DNA of 64,000 nucleotides from an uncultured Muribaculaceae bacterium (GTDB lineage: Bacteria; Bacteroidota; Bacteroidia; Bacteroidales; Muribaculaceae): the NCBI GenBank assembly GCA_934661195.1, contig CAKUJD010000002.1, positions 1-64,000 of the forward strand. Direction: 5' to 3'. The notes beneath the pieces are model-generated. The model was given only the letters and a program-made list of their open reading frames with translations. It had not been told where the DNA came from and made no database searches. The position numbers and the translations under genes were made by a program. Shown here piece after piece: positions 43,896 through 53,468 of the stretch (positions are counted from its first letter, which is position 1; the number at the start of each line of letters is the position of its first letter).

Positions 43896-43978
43896 GATTT
43901 GACGGCGGCCGATTTTGCCGTTAGCGATTATTGTAGTATTTTCGCATAGCAATCACAAAATAAAACAGAAAAAACACC

Positions 43979-44827
43979 GTGAGCGATTTTAAGACATACA
44001 GCTTGAACCTGCGCGGACGTCTGCTCGAAATAGACCACCCGCTCGTTATGGGCATTCTCAATGTTACGCCCGACAGTTTCTATGGCGGCAGCCGCTGCCC
44101 CGACACCCGGCGCATCGAGGCCCGTGTGCGCCAGATGCTTGACGAGGGCGCCGACATTATCGACATTGGTGCCTACTCCACGCGCCCAGGCGCCGCCGAG
44201 GTGAGCGAGGCCGAAGAGCTCGCCCGCCTCGAACGGGGCATGGCCGTGGTGCGCCGCCTTGCGCCCGATGCCGTGGTGAGCGTCGACACCTTCCGCGCCT
44301 CGGTGGCCCGCAGCTGTGTGGAGCAGCTGGGAGTTGACATTGTGAACGATGTGGCCGGCGGCACGCTCGACGACCAGATGTTTAAGACCGTTGCCTCGCT
44401 GGGCGTGCCCTACATAGTGATGCACATGCGCGGCACTCCCGCCACCATGCAGCAGCTCACCGACTACACCGACGTCACCGCCGACGTGCTCACCTGCCTG
44501 GCTCGCAAGGTCGACGAGCTGCACCAGCTTGGCGTGGCCGACGTGATAGCCGACCCCGGCTTCGGATTCAGCAAGACGGTGGAGCAGAACTATGAGCTGA
44601 TGCACGGCCTTGAGGCCTTCCACGCGCTCAACGTGCCGCTGCTGGTGGGCATATCGCGCAAGTCAATGATATTCCGCCTGCTGGGCGTCACTCCTGCCGA
44701 CTCGCTCAATGGCACCACGGTGCTCAACACCATGGCTCTGCTGCGCGGTGCCCACATTCTGCGCGTGCACGATGTGCGCCCCGCCGTGGAGGCCCGCGCC
44801 ATAGTGGCTGCCGACGCCCAGCGTTGA
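43979..44827 (+). CDS. folP: Dihydropteroate synthase
   Basis: 282 residues starting with GTG at 43979; the next in-frame ATG (44048) would delete part of the first strand. Family motifs are MGILNVTPDSFYGGSR, DIGAYSTRPGA, VDTFRASVA, NDVAGG, MHMRGTPATMQ, DPGFGFSKTVEQNYEL and GISRKSMI. It joins p-aminobenzoate to the pterin in folate synthesis and is the sulfonamide target. A TATTTTCG box at about 43938 is a weak promoter candidate. cdaA follows 52 bp downstream. Confidence 0.97.
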   Translation: MSDFKTYSLNLRGRLLEIDHPLVMGILNVTPDSFYGGSRCPDTRRIEARVRQMLDEGADIIDIGAYSTRPGAAEVSEAEELARLERGMAVVRRLAPDAVVSVDTFRASVARSCVEQLGVDIVNDVAGGTLDDQMFKTVASLGVPYIVMHMRGTPATMQQLTDYTDVTADVLTCLARKVDELHQLGVADVIADPGFGFSKTVEQNYELMHGLEAFHALNVPLLVGISRKSMIFRLLGVTPADSLNGTTVLNTMALLRGAHILRVHDVRPAVEARAIVAADAQR

Positions 44828-44879
44828 CAGCCCAAAAAACTCTCAACCCTCAACATTAAATTTTCAACATTAAGGAAGA

Positions 44880-45683
44880 ATGACACTGTTCGGACTCTTT
44901 GGCATCAAAGACATCATCGACATATTGCTCGTGGCCACGCTGCTCTTCTACATGTACCGCACCATGCGCGACAGCGGCACGCTCAACATATTCGTGGGTG
45001 TGATGGCATTCGTCATAGCCTGGGTGGTGATGTACAAGATACTCGACATGCGCCTCATTGGCACCATCATGGACAAGTTCATCGACATTGGCCTCTTTAT
45101 TATCGTAATCCTGTTTCAAGACCAAATCAAGCGCTTCCTCATCGAACTCGGCTCGCACCGCGGCCTTGGCTTCCTAAGCCGCCTGTGGCACCGAGGCGGC
45201 ACCGATGAGCGCAAAAAGTGGATTATGGCCGTGGTGTATTCGTGCATGAGCATGAGCAAGAGCAAGACCGGCGCACTGATAGTGGTGCGCCGCTCAATGC
45301 CGCTGGCCGACTACGAGCACACGGGCGACATAATCAATGCCAATGCCAACGCCCGCCTCATCGAGAACATATTCTTCAAAAACAGCCCTCTGCACGACGG
45401 CGCCCTGATAATCGACGGCGACCGCCTGGCTGCCGCAGGCTGCATCCTGCCTGTGTCGCACGACACCGACGTGCCCAAATACCTCGGCCTGCGCCACCGC
45501 TCGGCACTGGGCATTTCGCAAGCCACCGACGCCATTGCCATAGTAGTGAGCGAGGAGACGGGCAACATTTCATATGCCGTCAATGGCCGCCTGCACCTTA
45601 AGCTCACCGGCACCGAGCTTGAACACGAACTGAGCCGCCTCACCTCGTCGGGCACAGGCGCTGCCACCAATCAGAAGAAATAA
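44880..45683 (+). CDS. cdaA: Diadenylate cyclase, membrane type
   Basis: 267 residues: three N-terminal membrane helices, then the DAC (DisA_N) domain with the catalytic SPLHDGALII (DGA motif) and YLGLRHRSALG (RHR motif). It makes cyclic di-AMP, which controls osmolyte and potassium balance and wall homeostasis in other phyla. The usual Firmicute partner CdaR is absent; here it follows folP, an arrangement I associate with Bacteroidales. DUF3109 follows after 43 bp. Confidence 0.96.
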   Translation: MTLFGLFGIKDIIDILLVATLLFYMYRTMRDSGTLNIFVGVMAFVIAWVVMYKILDMRLIGTIMDKFIDIGLFIIVILFQDQIKRFLIELGSHRGLGFLSRLWHRGGTDERKKWIMAVVYSCMSMSKSKTGALIVVRRSMPLADYEHTGDIINANANARLIENIFFKNSPLHDGALIIDGDRLAAAGCILPVSHDTDVPKYLGLRHRSALGISQATDAIAIVVSEETGNISYAVNGRLHLKLTGTELEHELSRLTSSGTGAATNQKK

Positions 45684-45726
45684 CAACTCTCACATCCACC
45701 TCACATAAAAACAAATTTTGGATACA

Positions 45727-46311
45727 ATGTTTCAGATAGCCGACACACTCGTTAGCCTCGACCTTGCCGAGCGCTTCTTTTGCTGCAACCTCGACGCATG
45801 TCTGGGTGAGTGCTGCATCGAGGGCGACGCAGGAGCCCCAATCACCCGACAAGAATACGACACCCTTAAGCAACTGCTGCCGCAAGTGTGGGACGACCTG
45901 CTGCCACAGGCCAGGCAGGTGATAGAAGAGCAGGGCGTGGGCTACCTCGACCCCGACGGCGACCTCGTGACCCAGATAGTGGACGGGCGCAACTGTGTGT
46001 TCTCGTGCTATGCGCCGGGTGGCATGTGCATTTGCGCCATCGAAAAGGCCTACCGCGAGGGCCGCATAAGTTTCAAAAAACCAATTTCATGCGCCCTCTA
46101 TCCCGTGCGCGTCAGCAAACTCAGTCATTGCACGGCAGTCAACTACCACCGCTGGAAAATTTGCAAGGCAGCCGAGGTCATGGGCCGCGCCAAGGGCATC
46201 CGCCTCTACGAGTTTCTGCGCGAGCCGCTCATAGCCCATTTCGGCCAGGCCTGGTATGAAGAACTCGCCGCCAACTGCCGCCTCTACCTCTCTGGCAATG
46301 TTGAGGGCTGA
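45727..46311 (+). CDS. DUF3109 family cysteine-rich protein
   Basis: 194 residues from the ATG at 45727; a TTG nine bases upstream is less likely. The family pattern is plain: FFCCNLDACLGECCIEGDAG near the N-terminus, NCVFSCYAPGGMCICAIEKA in the middle and KKPISCALYPVRVSKL, giving clustered Cys that probably bind zinc or an iron-sulfur cluster (YkgJ-like). Its role is unknown. It is last in the folP-cdaA run; a palindromic repeat follows. Confidence 0.85.
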   Translation: MFQIADTLVSLDLAERFFCCNLDACLGECCIEGDAGAPITRQEYDTLKQLLPQVWDDLLPQARQVIEEQGVGYLDPDGDLVTQIVDGRNCVFSCYAPGGMCICAIEKAYREGRISFKKPISCALYPVRVSKLSHCTAVNYHRWKICKAAEVMGRAKGIRLYEFLREPLIAHFGQAWYEELAANCRLYLSGNVEG

Positions 46312-46361
46312 AAGTCGAGGATTGAAACTCTGTCTATGTAAAGTATTGAAAACAAGTGTAT

Positions 46362-46611
46362 TGTAGGGACGCGGCATGCCGCGTCCGACGGGCGTAGCCC
46401 CACTCAGCGCGAGAGTAAAGTCACATCAAAGACGCCTATATTGGCTTTAATTATTTGTGTGTAATAGGTTGAATTACAGTGAATTGTGTCGGACGTGGCA
46501 TGCCACGTCCCTACAGCATTAGTCGCTGTATGGTGCACCCACCAACTCGCCAGAATTGCTACTTTTTCATCACTTTCGGCATGCCACGTCCCCACTGCCT
46601 TCGTTAATGTA
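46362..46611 (+). repeat. Nested palindromic repeat, copy A
   Basis: It lies between the DUF3109 gene (+) and the first sialidase (-). Perfect palindromes lie at 46367-46386 (GGACGCGGCATGCCGCGTCC) and 46491-46510 (GGACGTGGCATGCCACGTCC), with the mini-hairpin GGGCGTAGCCC and the ACAGC...GCTGT stem next to them. The right outer motif CATGCCACGTCCCCACTGCC is present; the left outer motif is missing. The spacer is closely similar to copy B. Confidence 0.88.
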
Positions 46612-46660
46612 TCGCGCCCCTCCCTAAACTCTCAACTTTAAACCTTCAACTTTATGCACA

Positions 46661-46707
46661 AAAAAATAAGGCCCTGGCGCATCATCGCGTCAGGGCCTTA
46701 TTAAAAA
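46661..46707. terminator. Bidirectional terminator at the end of sialidase 1
   Basis: TAAGGCCCTG and CAGGGCCTTA form a 10-bp perfect stem, with A runs and T runs on the proper sides for both strands. Confidence 0.85.
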
Positions 46708-46733
46708 AGCAAAGTATTGTAATTTATTTCAGT

Positions 46734-49700
46734 TTATCTCACTATAAACTTCTGTCCGCCGGCCACATACACGCCGCTGGGCAGCTCAATGGTCTTGCTG
46801 TCGCCGCCATCGAGCGCGAAGCGGGCCACCTGCTGGCCAAGCACGTTGTGCACGGTCACCATCATGCCGGCGCCGCTGCTGAATGTGGCGCTGCCTGTGC
46901 GGCCCACTATCAGCAGGCCCCCGTTGCCGCCTGTGGCGGCGTTGATGCCGGTCATCGTCTTGTCGGCCTCAATGGTCTGCTCCACCTTAATGGCAAAGTT
47001 GTTGCCCTTGGTGAGGTCGGCGATCGCGAAGTCTTCGCTACCCGTCTTGTAAATCAGGAAGTAGACCATGCGCAGGGTGGGGGTGCCGTCGCTGCCGTCG
47101 CTGGCAAGCACGCCGTCGAAGTCCATATAGTCGGTCACGGCAGGCATGGTGCCGCTGTACCACTGGCGCACGCCCATGGCGTTTTCGGCAATGCTGCTGC
47201 CCTGTGAGAACTGGGCCGAGCGGCCGTTGACCACATAGTAGGCATACACCGAGTCGTTGCTTGCTGCGCGGGCTCGCTGTTGCTTCTTGTCAAGCTCCGA
47301 GCGGAGCATGAAGCGGCCCTCGCTCGCGTTGTATAGCATCACCACGGCGGTGTAGTTCTCAAACGTCGACTTGTCGCTCATCAGTCGGGCGCGCAGGTCA
47401 AGGCCGTTCTTCTTGTATTCGGCGGGGTAGGTGAGTCGGTTGGCAATGCTCACGTTTTGCGCGTCGCTGCCGTCGTTCAGGTTGAGGTCGGCGCTGGGAG
47501 TGGGCCACACCCACACCGAGTCGCTTGGCTGCGCATACGTGTCGTTATACAGCGTGCCTCCCTGGCCGTCGAAGCCGTCGAGTGAGCTCCACTCCGAGTA
47601 GTAGTGGTGGCGATACATGTTATAGCCGCTGTAGGTGTTGTGGGCCGAGTTGAAGTAGTTGGTGGCTGTGTAGGTCATCACACCTATCTGGCCCTGGTTG
47701 TACACTGCATAGATGGTGATGCAGCCGCCCTCGTTGTCGGGGAAGTCTTGCTCGCTGGGCATCGTAATTGAGTATTGCGACGGGTTGTCGCTCACTGCCT
47801 TGAAGGCCGGGTCGAAGTATTGGCGCTTGTGGCCGGCATAGTCGCTGGTGAAGTACAGAAACTCATATGGAGCGCGGTTGTGGCCGCTTTGTACGGTCAC
47901 CTTGTCGCCCACACCGGCGGTGATGGTCACACCCTTGTCGGCCTGCACTCCGTTGGCCGTGATGCTCGGGTCGCCGTTGTTGTCGCCGGGCTTGGCCACA
48001 ATGCGGATCATTCGTGTGGGTGTGCGGAAGTAGTACATCTGCGATGAGATGGCCGACGGCGATATGTAGGTCGTGTTGCCTGTGAAGCACTTGGCGTTGA
48101 CGCGCACGGTGTAGTTGTTCTTGACCGCAGTGGCAAACGGCACATTGTCGTTGGTCAGCAGGTCGCTCCACTTCAGCGTTACCGACTTGGTGGCAAACTC
48201 GCAGCCCAGCGACCGCTCGGCCACCATCACATTCTTCTCGTTGAATATTTGAATGTTGTAGTCCACCTTCGACTCCGTCTTTTGCAGGTCGTTGGGGTTG
48301 GTAATCACTATGTCGGGGCGCTCGGCAGGCTTGTTGGTGTCGTAGGTCGACGTGCCGGGCTCTATCACCGGCGGCTGCAGTGGCAGCTGCTCGGAGCGCT
48401 CTGCACCGTCAATTATGTCGCCAATGCGCAGGTTCATGTAGATGGAGCGCATCAGGTAGTCGCCGCCCTGGTCGCAGTTGTCGTCCTCATCCACCTGGTC
48501 GGCGGTGATGCGTATGATTTGCGGATAGCCCTCATACAGGATGCCAAGGGTGCCGTCTTGTTGCACCGTGATAGAACTGTACTGAGCCGTCTCGTCAAGA
48601 TAGTCGTTGGGGTCGCTTATGCACAGGCTCTTTGTCCATGTGAAGTTGCCCGTGGCCACATCGCTCTTCAGCGCGTAGAACACGCACAGGCCCGAGCGCG
48701 TGGTGGGTGCAGCGCCGGCCGAGGCCGAAGCCTGGGTGGTGGGCACGGTGTGCAGCAGGTATTCCTTGCCGTCTTTGGTGGTGAATGCGGTCATGGCGCC
48801 GTTGGCCTTCTCCTTAAGGTTCATGCCACACTGGCCCAGTCTTTTGGCACTCCAGGTGGCGTCGCTCGATGAGCCGTCTATTGTGATGAGTGCGAATTGG
48901 CGCTGGCCGCTTCCAGTGTTGCGAATCGACATCAAAAACTTGTTTTCGCCCACTTCTGTTATTTGGGCTTCGTCGTCTTCGCCCACGCCCGACTTGTAGT
49001 ATTGTGTGCTACTTCCAGTGCCGCTGGCTTTGCCGTTCAATATCTGCCAGTAGTTGCCGTTGGGGTCGTACACGAGGAAGTAGTTGCGGCGTGTGGCGCT
49101 GCCGTTGATGTTGTTGAACGAGCGGAAGCAGGCTATCACTTTGCCGGCCAGCAGGCCGCTCTTCACCACACACATGTTGCCAGGGGCTATGCAGCCGCGC
49201 TCGTTGGTGATTACCGACAGCATGTTGCCGTTTTTGTCCTTCAGATATTCGGGCGTGCTCCATGTCTGTCCGTTGTCGCGGCTAATCGAGAAGCTGTTAT
49301 ACGTCTTTTTGTAGTAGTCGGTGATGCCCAGGCCGTAGCCGTGGATGAAGGTGCACAGAATGTCGCCGTTGGGCAGCGAGGCGAATGCGGGGTCGCCATA
49401 GCCTATCGAGTTGAGGCAGTCCAGAGTGCCGTCGCTCTTATATCTTGCCTCGCCCTTGGCAATGGTCATGGGCGTGCTCCATGTGCGGCCGTTGTCAATC
49501 GAGCGGCGCAATATAATGTCGATGTCGTTGGTTATGTCATGAATGTGCTTTTTGCGGGCGTCGCTCACGGCCAGCAGCGAGCCGTCGCTCGACGACACAA
49601 TGGCCGGAATGCGGTAATACTTCGAGTAGAAGTCGTTGGGGGCAAACACCACGCGGTTCTGCATCACCAGCGCGCGCTTGCCGCTGGCGTCATAGCCGTT

Positions 49701-50327
49701 CTGCTCAAGCAAGGCGTTGTTGCCGTTATATTGGTAGTCATTGTAATTATCTCTGTAGATGTAACCCAGGCTGCCGCCCTCAAGTTTGGTGATTTCAGCG
49801 CCAATCTTTGTCAGATTTTTGCGCTGGCCGCCTATCAGGGGCAGTTCAGAGCCGTCTTTGGCCTTCGAGTTGATGTCGGCGGTCACATACAGCACATAGC
49901 CTCCGGCCTCGGCCACGGTGCCCTTGAGGCTCATGGCCTGCCTGATGTCGCTGGTCTGGGCCAGCAGCACGGCTCCGGTCTTGCCCGACGGGTCGCGGTA
50001 GTCCCACACGCGTTCAAATGTTTTGGCCACTTTCGACGCATTGCCGTCGATCGACGGGTCATACTTGCGGGCATACACACACACGCGGTTCACGTAGTTG
50101 GCATACTCGCCCAGCAAATTGAAACTCACAGTCACCTCGGCGTTGTCGGTCAGGGTGTAGTATTCGGCAAAGGCCAAGTCCTCGTTGGCATTGCCCAGGC
50201 CGGCATATCCTGCCGCCTGCCACCACCAGCCGCTCTGAAAGCCGGTGATGCTGTTGGCATAAGCTGCACTGCAGCCCGCAACGATGAAGCACCAAGCAAG
50301 CACAAGCTTCATCATTGCATTTTTCAT
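46734..50327 (-). CDS. Secreted GH33 exo-alpha-sialidase 1 with T9SS-like tail
   Basis: 1197 residues from the ATG at 50327, which opens a signal peptide ending near SAAYANS. Catalytic domain at about 230-640: KYYRIPAIVSSSDGSLLAVS (first arginine), Asp boxes SIDNGRTWS and SRDNGQTWS, DEAQITEVGENKFLMSIRN (glutamate and second arginine) and TAQYSSITVQQDGTLGILYE (nucleophile tyrosine). Before it is a beta module (SGWWWQAAGYAGLG) and after it Ig-like modules. The C-terminus VTVHNVLGQQVARFALDG then IELPSGVYVAGGQKFIV has the sorting-tail pattern. It releases sialic acid from host glycans. A close paralogue lies inverted 3.7 kb away. Confidence 0.9.
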   Translation of the reverse strand: MKNAMMKLVLAWCFIVAGCSAAYANSITGFQSGWWWQAAGYAGLGNANEDLAFAEYYTLTDNAEVTVSFNLLGEYANYVNRVCVYARKYDPSIDGNASKVAKTFERVWDYRDPSGKTGAVLLAQTSDIRQAMSLKGTVAEAGGYVLYVTADINSKAKDGSELPLIGGQRKNLTKIGAEITKLEGGSLGYIYRDNYNDYQYNGNNALLEQNGYDASGKRALVMQNRVVFAPNDFYSKYYRIPAIVSSSDGSLLAVSDARKKHIHDITNDIDIILRRSIDNGRTWSTPMTIAKGEARYKSDGTLDCLNSIGYGDPAFASLPNGDILCTFIHGYGLGITDYYKKTYNSFSISRDNGQTWSTPEYLKDKNGNMLSVITNERGCIAPGNMCVVKSGLLAGKVIACFRSFNNINGSATRRNYFLVYDPNGNYWQILNGKASGTGSSTQYYKSGVGEDDEAQITEVGENKFLMSIRNTGSGQRQFALITIDGSSSDATWSAKRLGQCGMNLKEKANGAMTAFTTKDGKEYLLHTVPTTQASASAGAAPTTRSGLCVFYALKSDVATGNFTWTKSLCISDPNDYLDETAQYSSITVQQDGTLGILYEGYPQIIRITADQVDEDDNCDQGGDYLMRSIYMNLRIGDIIDGAERSEQLPLQPPVIEPGTSTYDTNKPAERPDIVITNPNDLQKTESKVDYNIQIFNEKNVMVAERSLGCEFATKSVTLKWSDLLTNDNVPFATAVKNNYTVRVNAKCFTGNTTYISPSAISSQMYYFRTPTRMIRIVAKPGDNNGDPSITANGVQADKGVTITAGVGDKVTVQSGHNRAPYEFLYFTSDYAGHKRQYFDPAFKAVSDNPSQYSITMPSEQDFPDNEGGCITIYAVYNQGQIGVMTYTATNYFNSAHNTYSGYNMYRHHYYSEWSSLDGFDGQGGTLYNDTYAQPSDSVWVWPTPSADLNLNDGSDAQNVSIANRLTYPAEYKKNGLDLRARLMSDKSTFENYTAVVMLYNASEGRFMLRSELDKKQQRARAASNDSVYAYYVVNGRSAQFSQGSSIAENAMGVRQWYSGTMPAVTDYMDFDGVLASDGSDGTPTLRMVYFLIYKTGSEDFAIADLTKGNNFAIKVEQTIEADKTMTGINAATGGNGGLLIVGRTGSATFSSGAGMMVTVHNVLGQQVARFALDGGDSKTIELPSGVYVAGGQKFIVR

Positions 50328-50829
50328 AATGCAGTTTCGCATTTTTTCATAAGTCAGCGCCGCTGTCCCGTGGCGGCACCTTTTTTTGAATAGATTAGTA
50401 ACATTTCAATTTCAGTTGTTGTTTTCTCCTACTACTTCATTTGGTCATTGTCAAGCAGTGCGTGTCGGGACATAAACCCTATTGCATAGCGTTAATGCAC
50501 ATTAAGCGTCATTTGCCAGTGGTTTATCAAGCATTACTAAACGTGCCAGTTTTTATTCCACTGCGAAAGTACATAAATCCCTCAAATTACCCCCCCCCAA
50601 TTAACATGTCGTAACATTTTTTACTAATAGTTGAAGTATTGTCGACACGGCAATGCTGAAAGACAAGTGTAGGGTGCTGAAAGAAGTGGGCCGAGTTATG
50701 GGCGACGAAAGCAGCTCTGCCTCTTTCACCCCTAAACTTTCAACTTTAAACCTTCAACGTTCAACTTTATTCAGAAAAACATTAACTTTGCAATGCTTTT
50801 TTTCAACACATAAACTGATATTGACTATT
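50328..50829. other. Control region between sialidase 1 and purT
   Basis: The genes are divergent. A run of nine C lies at 50590-50598. On the minus strand a TACTTTCG box (50561-50568) is the best promoter candidate for sialidase 1, which would put the G run at its upstream box and give a leader of about 230 nt. Phrases such as TCAACTTTAAACCTTCAAC at 50739-50757 belong to a low-complexity repeat seen in several gaps. Confidence 0.45.
50783..50790 (+). promoter_or_regulatory. Promoter -7 box of purT
   Basis: TAACTTTG 39 bases before the ATG at 50830. Confidence 0.6.
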
Positions 50830-52014
50830 ATGACTAAGATTGGCACTATAGGCAGCACAATCGGCCAAAAGGCCCTGCTGCTGGGCAGTGGCGAGCTGGG
50901 CAAGGAAGTGGCCATCGAACTCGTGCGCCTCGGCGTGGAGGTGGTGGCCTGCGACAGCTATCCCGGCGCGCCCGCCATGCTGGTGGCTCAGCGCAGCCAT
51001 GTGTTTAACATGCTCGACGGCGAGGCTCTGCGCCGGGTGGTGGAGCTTGAGAAGCCCGACCACATTATTCCCGAGATTGAGGCAATAGCCACCCCCACAC
51101 TGGTGCAGCTCGAAAAGGAGGGCTTCAACGTGACGCCCACCGCCCATGCCACGCTGCTCACCATGAACCGCGAGGGTATACGCCGCCTGGCAGCCGAGCA
51201 GCTGGGCGTGCCCACCTCGCCCTACCGCTTTGCCGGCACCCGAGAGGAGTTTGACGCCGCCATCGAGGCCGTGGGCATGCCATGCGTGGTGAAGCCTGTG
51301 ATGAGCTCCAGCGGGCACGGCCAGAGCGTGGTGCGCTCGCAGGCCGACGTCGACAAGGCCTGGCACACCTCGCAGGAGGGAGGCCGCGCCGGAGCCGGCC
51401 GCGTGATAGTGGAGGGCTTCGTCAACTTCGACTACGAGATAACTCTGCTCACCGTGCGCTCGGTGAGCGGCACCGAGTTTTGTGAGCCCGTGGGCCACAT
51501 TCAGGTCGACGGCGACTACCGCTACTCTTGGCAGCCACAGGCCATGAGCCAGTTGGCCCGCGAGCGCGCCCAGAGCATAGCGCGCAAGGTGACCGACGCC
51601 CTCGGCGGCTATGGCATATTTGGCGTGGAAATGTTTGTGAAGGGCGATGATGTGATTTTCAGCGAAGTGTCGCCGCGCCCCCACGACACAGGCATGGTCA
51701 CAATGATTTCACAAGACATGAGCGAGTTTGCACTGCACGCCCGCGCCCTGATGGGCTTGCCCGTGCCCTCAATCAAGTTCTACGGTCCCAGTGCGTCGCG
51801 CGCAGTGGTGGTGGAGGGCAACAGCCGCCTTGTGGAATTTGCCGATGTCGACAAGGCCCTGGCCGAGCCTGGTGTGCAGCTGCGCATCTTTGGCAAGCCC
51901 GAAGTTAAGGGTCACCGCCGCATGGCCGTGATCCTGGCAACCGACACCGACGTGGAGAGCGCAAAAGCCAAAGCCGACCGCGCCCTTAGCCGCCTCAAGA
52001 TCAACGTGCTATAA
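50830..52014 (+). CDS. purT: Formate-dependent phosphoribosylglycinamide formyltransferase
   Basis: 394 residues from the ATG at 50830 (the open frame upstream runs through low-complexity DNA). ATP-grasp enzyme: [19 protein letters not shown] at the N-terminus, [18 protein letters not shown] in the ATP-binding domain, [20 protein letters not shown] with metal-binding Glu, and [12 protein letters not shown] near the end. It makes formylglycinamide ribotide in purine synthesis from formate and ATP, without folate. Confidence 0.97.
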   Translation: MTKIGTIGSTIGQKALLLGSGELGKEVAIELVRLGVEVVACDSYPGAPAMLVAQRSHVFNMLDGEALRRVVELEKPDHIIPEIEAIATPTLVQLEKEGFNVTPTAHATLLTMNREGIRRLAAEQLGVPTSPYRFAGTREEFDAAIEAVGMPCVVKPVMSSSGHGQSVVRSQADVDKAWHTSQEGGRAGAGRVIVEGFVNFDYEITLLTVRSVSGTEFCEPVGHIQVDGDYRYSWQPQAMSQLARERAQSIARKVTDALGGYGIFGVEMFVKGDDVIFSEVSPRPHDTGMVTMISQDMSEFALHARALMGLPVPSIKFYGPSASRAVVVEGNSRLVEFADVDKALAEPGVQLRIFGKPEVKGHRRMAVILATDTDVESAKAKADRALSRLKINVL

Positions 52015-52075
52015 GGTTGAAAGTTGAGTGCTATAGGTGCGCCAACCTTTCGGCATAAAGACAATTATTTCGACA

Positions 52076-52155
52076 GAAAGGCATAAAGACAAGAAAGAAT
52101 AAAGACACACGCAAAAATCTGTCTTTATAAAAATAAACTTGTCTTTATGCCTTTC
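52076..52155. repeat. Large nested inverted repeat between purT and the SLC13 gene
   Basis: Perfect 18-bp outer arms are GAAAGGCATAAAGACAAG (52076-52093) and CTTGTCTTTATGCCTTTC (52138-52155). Inside are 9-bp arms ATAAAGACA (52099) and TGTCTTTAT (52120). The convergent position suggests a two-way terminator, but no T run follows. The ATAAAGACA phrase repeats four times, on both strands. Confidence 0.75.
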
Positions 52156-52181
52156 TTGTCCCAAGAAAAATTCTATACGCC

Positions 52182-53432
52182 TTACAGCGGATAGAAGAGG
52201 AGGGTGGCACCAATGATTGTGGCCAGTGTCACCACCTTTAACGGAATTCCTATTCTGGCAAAATCAGCAAAGCGGTAGCCCCCAGAGGCATACACAATCA
52301 TATTGGGCGGTGTGGCTATTGGGGTGGCATAGCTGTTAGACACGCTCATCATCAGCGCAATCACAAATGTGAGGGGGTTAACGTTAAGCGTGACGGCCGC
52401 CTCGTAGGCAATGGGGTAAATCATGGCCGCGCAGCCAGTGTCGCTCAGTAATTCAGTGAGAATGGCCGCCACCACGCATAGCACTACCAGAATCACCACG
52501 GGGTTGCTGCTAAGGTTAAGGATGTTGTCCACCACCACCTTGGCAAGTCCGGTCTTGTCGATGGCGGTGCCAATGCATATACTGCCCGAGAATATGATAA
52601 TCACCCTCCAGTTCACCTCCTGAAATGCCTGTTCAGAGGTGCAGCACTTCGTCACCACCATGAGCATGCCCGCTATAAGGCAGCACGAGGTGAGAGGCAG
52701 CACACCGCACGACGAGGCCACAAGCATGGCACCGAGTATGACCAGCGAAATGGCGGTTTTCCGCTTGTCGGGCTTAACGTCCATGAAGTCCGCCTGCGCA
52801 TCGTCTTGGCCGTCGCGCACAGGCAGCACATTACGCATCAATATCACCACCACCACGCTCACAAGCATCACGCAGGCCCCAATGGGGAACGGCTCAAGCA
52901 GGTTCATATACACCCCCGTGTCGATGGCATACTGGCTCGATATTATCAGGTTGGGTGGCGTGCCTATCAGGGTGAGCAGTCCGCCCAGCGAAGCGGCATA
53001 AGCCAGCGGTATCAAAAGTTTCGACGGAGATATGTGCAGCTTCTTCGACCATATCTTCACCACATTCTGAAACAGTGCTGTGGTGGCAGTGTTGCTCATA
53101 AACGAACTTAATATGCCCACCGGCAGCATCAGGCGCACCAGCGCCATGGCGTGGGTCTTGGGCTGCCCCATCAGGTGCGACACCAGCCATTCAAGAGCAC
53201 CGGCATAGCGAAGGCCGGCAATCACGATAAACAGCACCGCCACCAGCAGAACACTCGAGGTGGCAAGCCCCTTAAACGACGTCTCGAAGTCGAGCACTCC
53301 AGTTACACACAGCACAGCCATTGCTGTGAAAAAAGCCACTTCGGCTCTTACTTTGGTTAGCAGCAGAGTTAAAAACACTCCAAAAATAGTGAAAATGGTA
53401 ATCCAAGCGTCAATGCTTAATCCTAAAATCAT
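52182..53432 (-). CDS. SLC13/DASS-family anion transporter
   Basis: 416 residues, about eleven membrane helices and no soluble domain. Both halves have the family's hairpin with the cation-binding Ser-Asn-Thr type motif: FMSNTATTALFQNVV and SVSNSYATPIATPPNMIVYA, and GGLLTLIGTPPNLI is the classic DASS signature. It imports dicarboxylates, sulfate or similar anions with Na+. It lies between the two sialidases but a role with them is not evident. A minus-strand TAACTTTG box lies at 53461-53468. Confidence 0.88.
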   Translation of the reverse strand: MILGLSIDAWITIFTIFGVFLTLLLTKVRAEVAFFTAMAVLCVTGVLDFETSFKGLATSSVLLVAVLFIVIAGLRYAGALEWLVSHLMGQPKTHAMALVRLMLPVGILSSFMSNTATTALFQNVVKIWSKKLHISPSKLLIPLAYAASLGGLLTLIGTPPNLIISSQYAIDTGVYMNLLEPFPIGACVMLVSVVVVILMRNVLPVRDGQDDAQADFMDVKPDKRKTAISLVILGAMLVASSCGVLPLTSCCLIAGMLMVVTKCCTSEQAFQEVNWRVIIIFSGSICIGTAIDKTGLAKVVVDNILNLSSNPVVILVVLCVVAAILTELLSDTGCAAMIYPIAYEAAVTLNVNPLTFVIALMMSVSNSYATPIATPPNMIVYASGGYRFADFARIGIPLKVVTLATIIGATLLFYPL

Positions 53433-53460
53433 AAACTTAGTGTTGTATTATAAATTCCAA

Positions 53461-53468
53461 CAAAGTTA
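53461..53468 (-). promoter_or_regulatory. Promoter -7 box of the SLC13 gene
   Basis: Minus-strand TAACTTTG 29 bases before the start. Confidence 0.6.

Noticed and set aside
46367..46386. The 20-bp palindromes as ordinary intrinsic terminators
   Set aside because: No loop and no T run follow them, and proper terminators already lie beside several copies.
46362..46611. Palindromic repeats read as a CRISPR array
   Set aside because: Only two or three units per site, unequal spacing, symmetric units and spacers shared between sites; no cas genes.
48897..50393. A 498-codon plus-strand open frame opposite sialidase 1
   Set aside because: Shadow frame of the GH33 gene; composition biased and no signal or domain.
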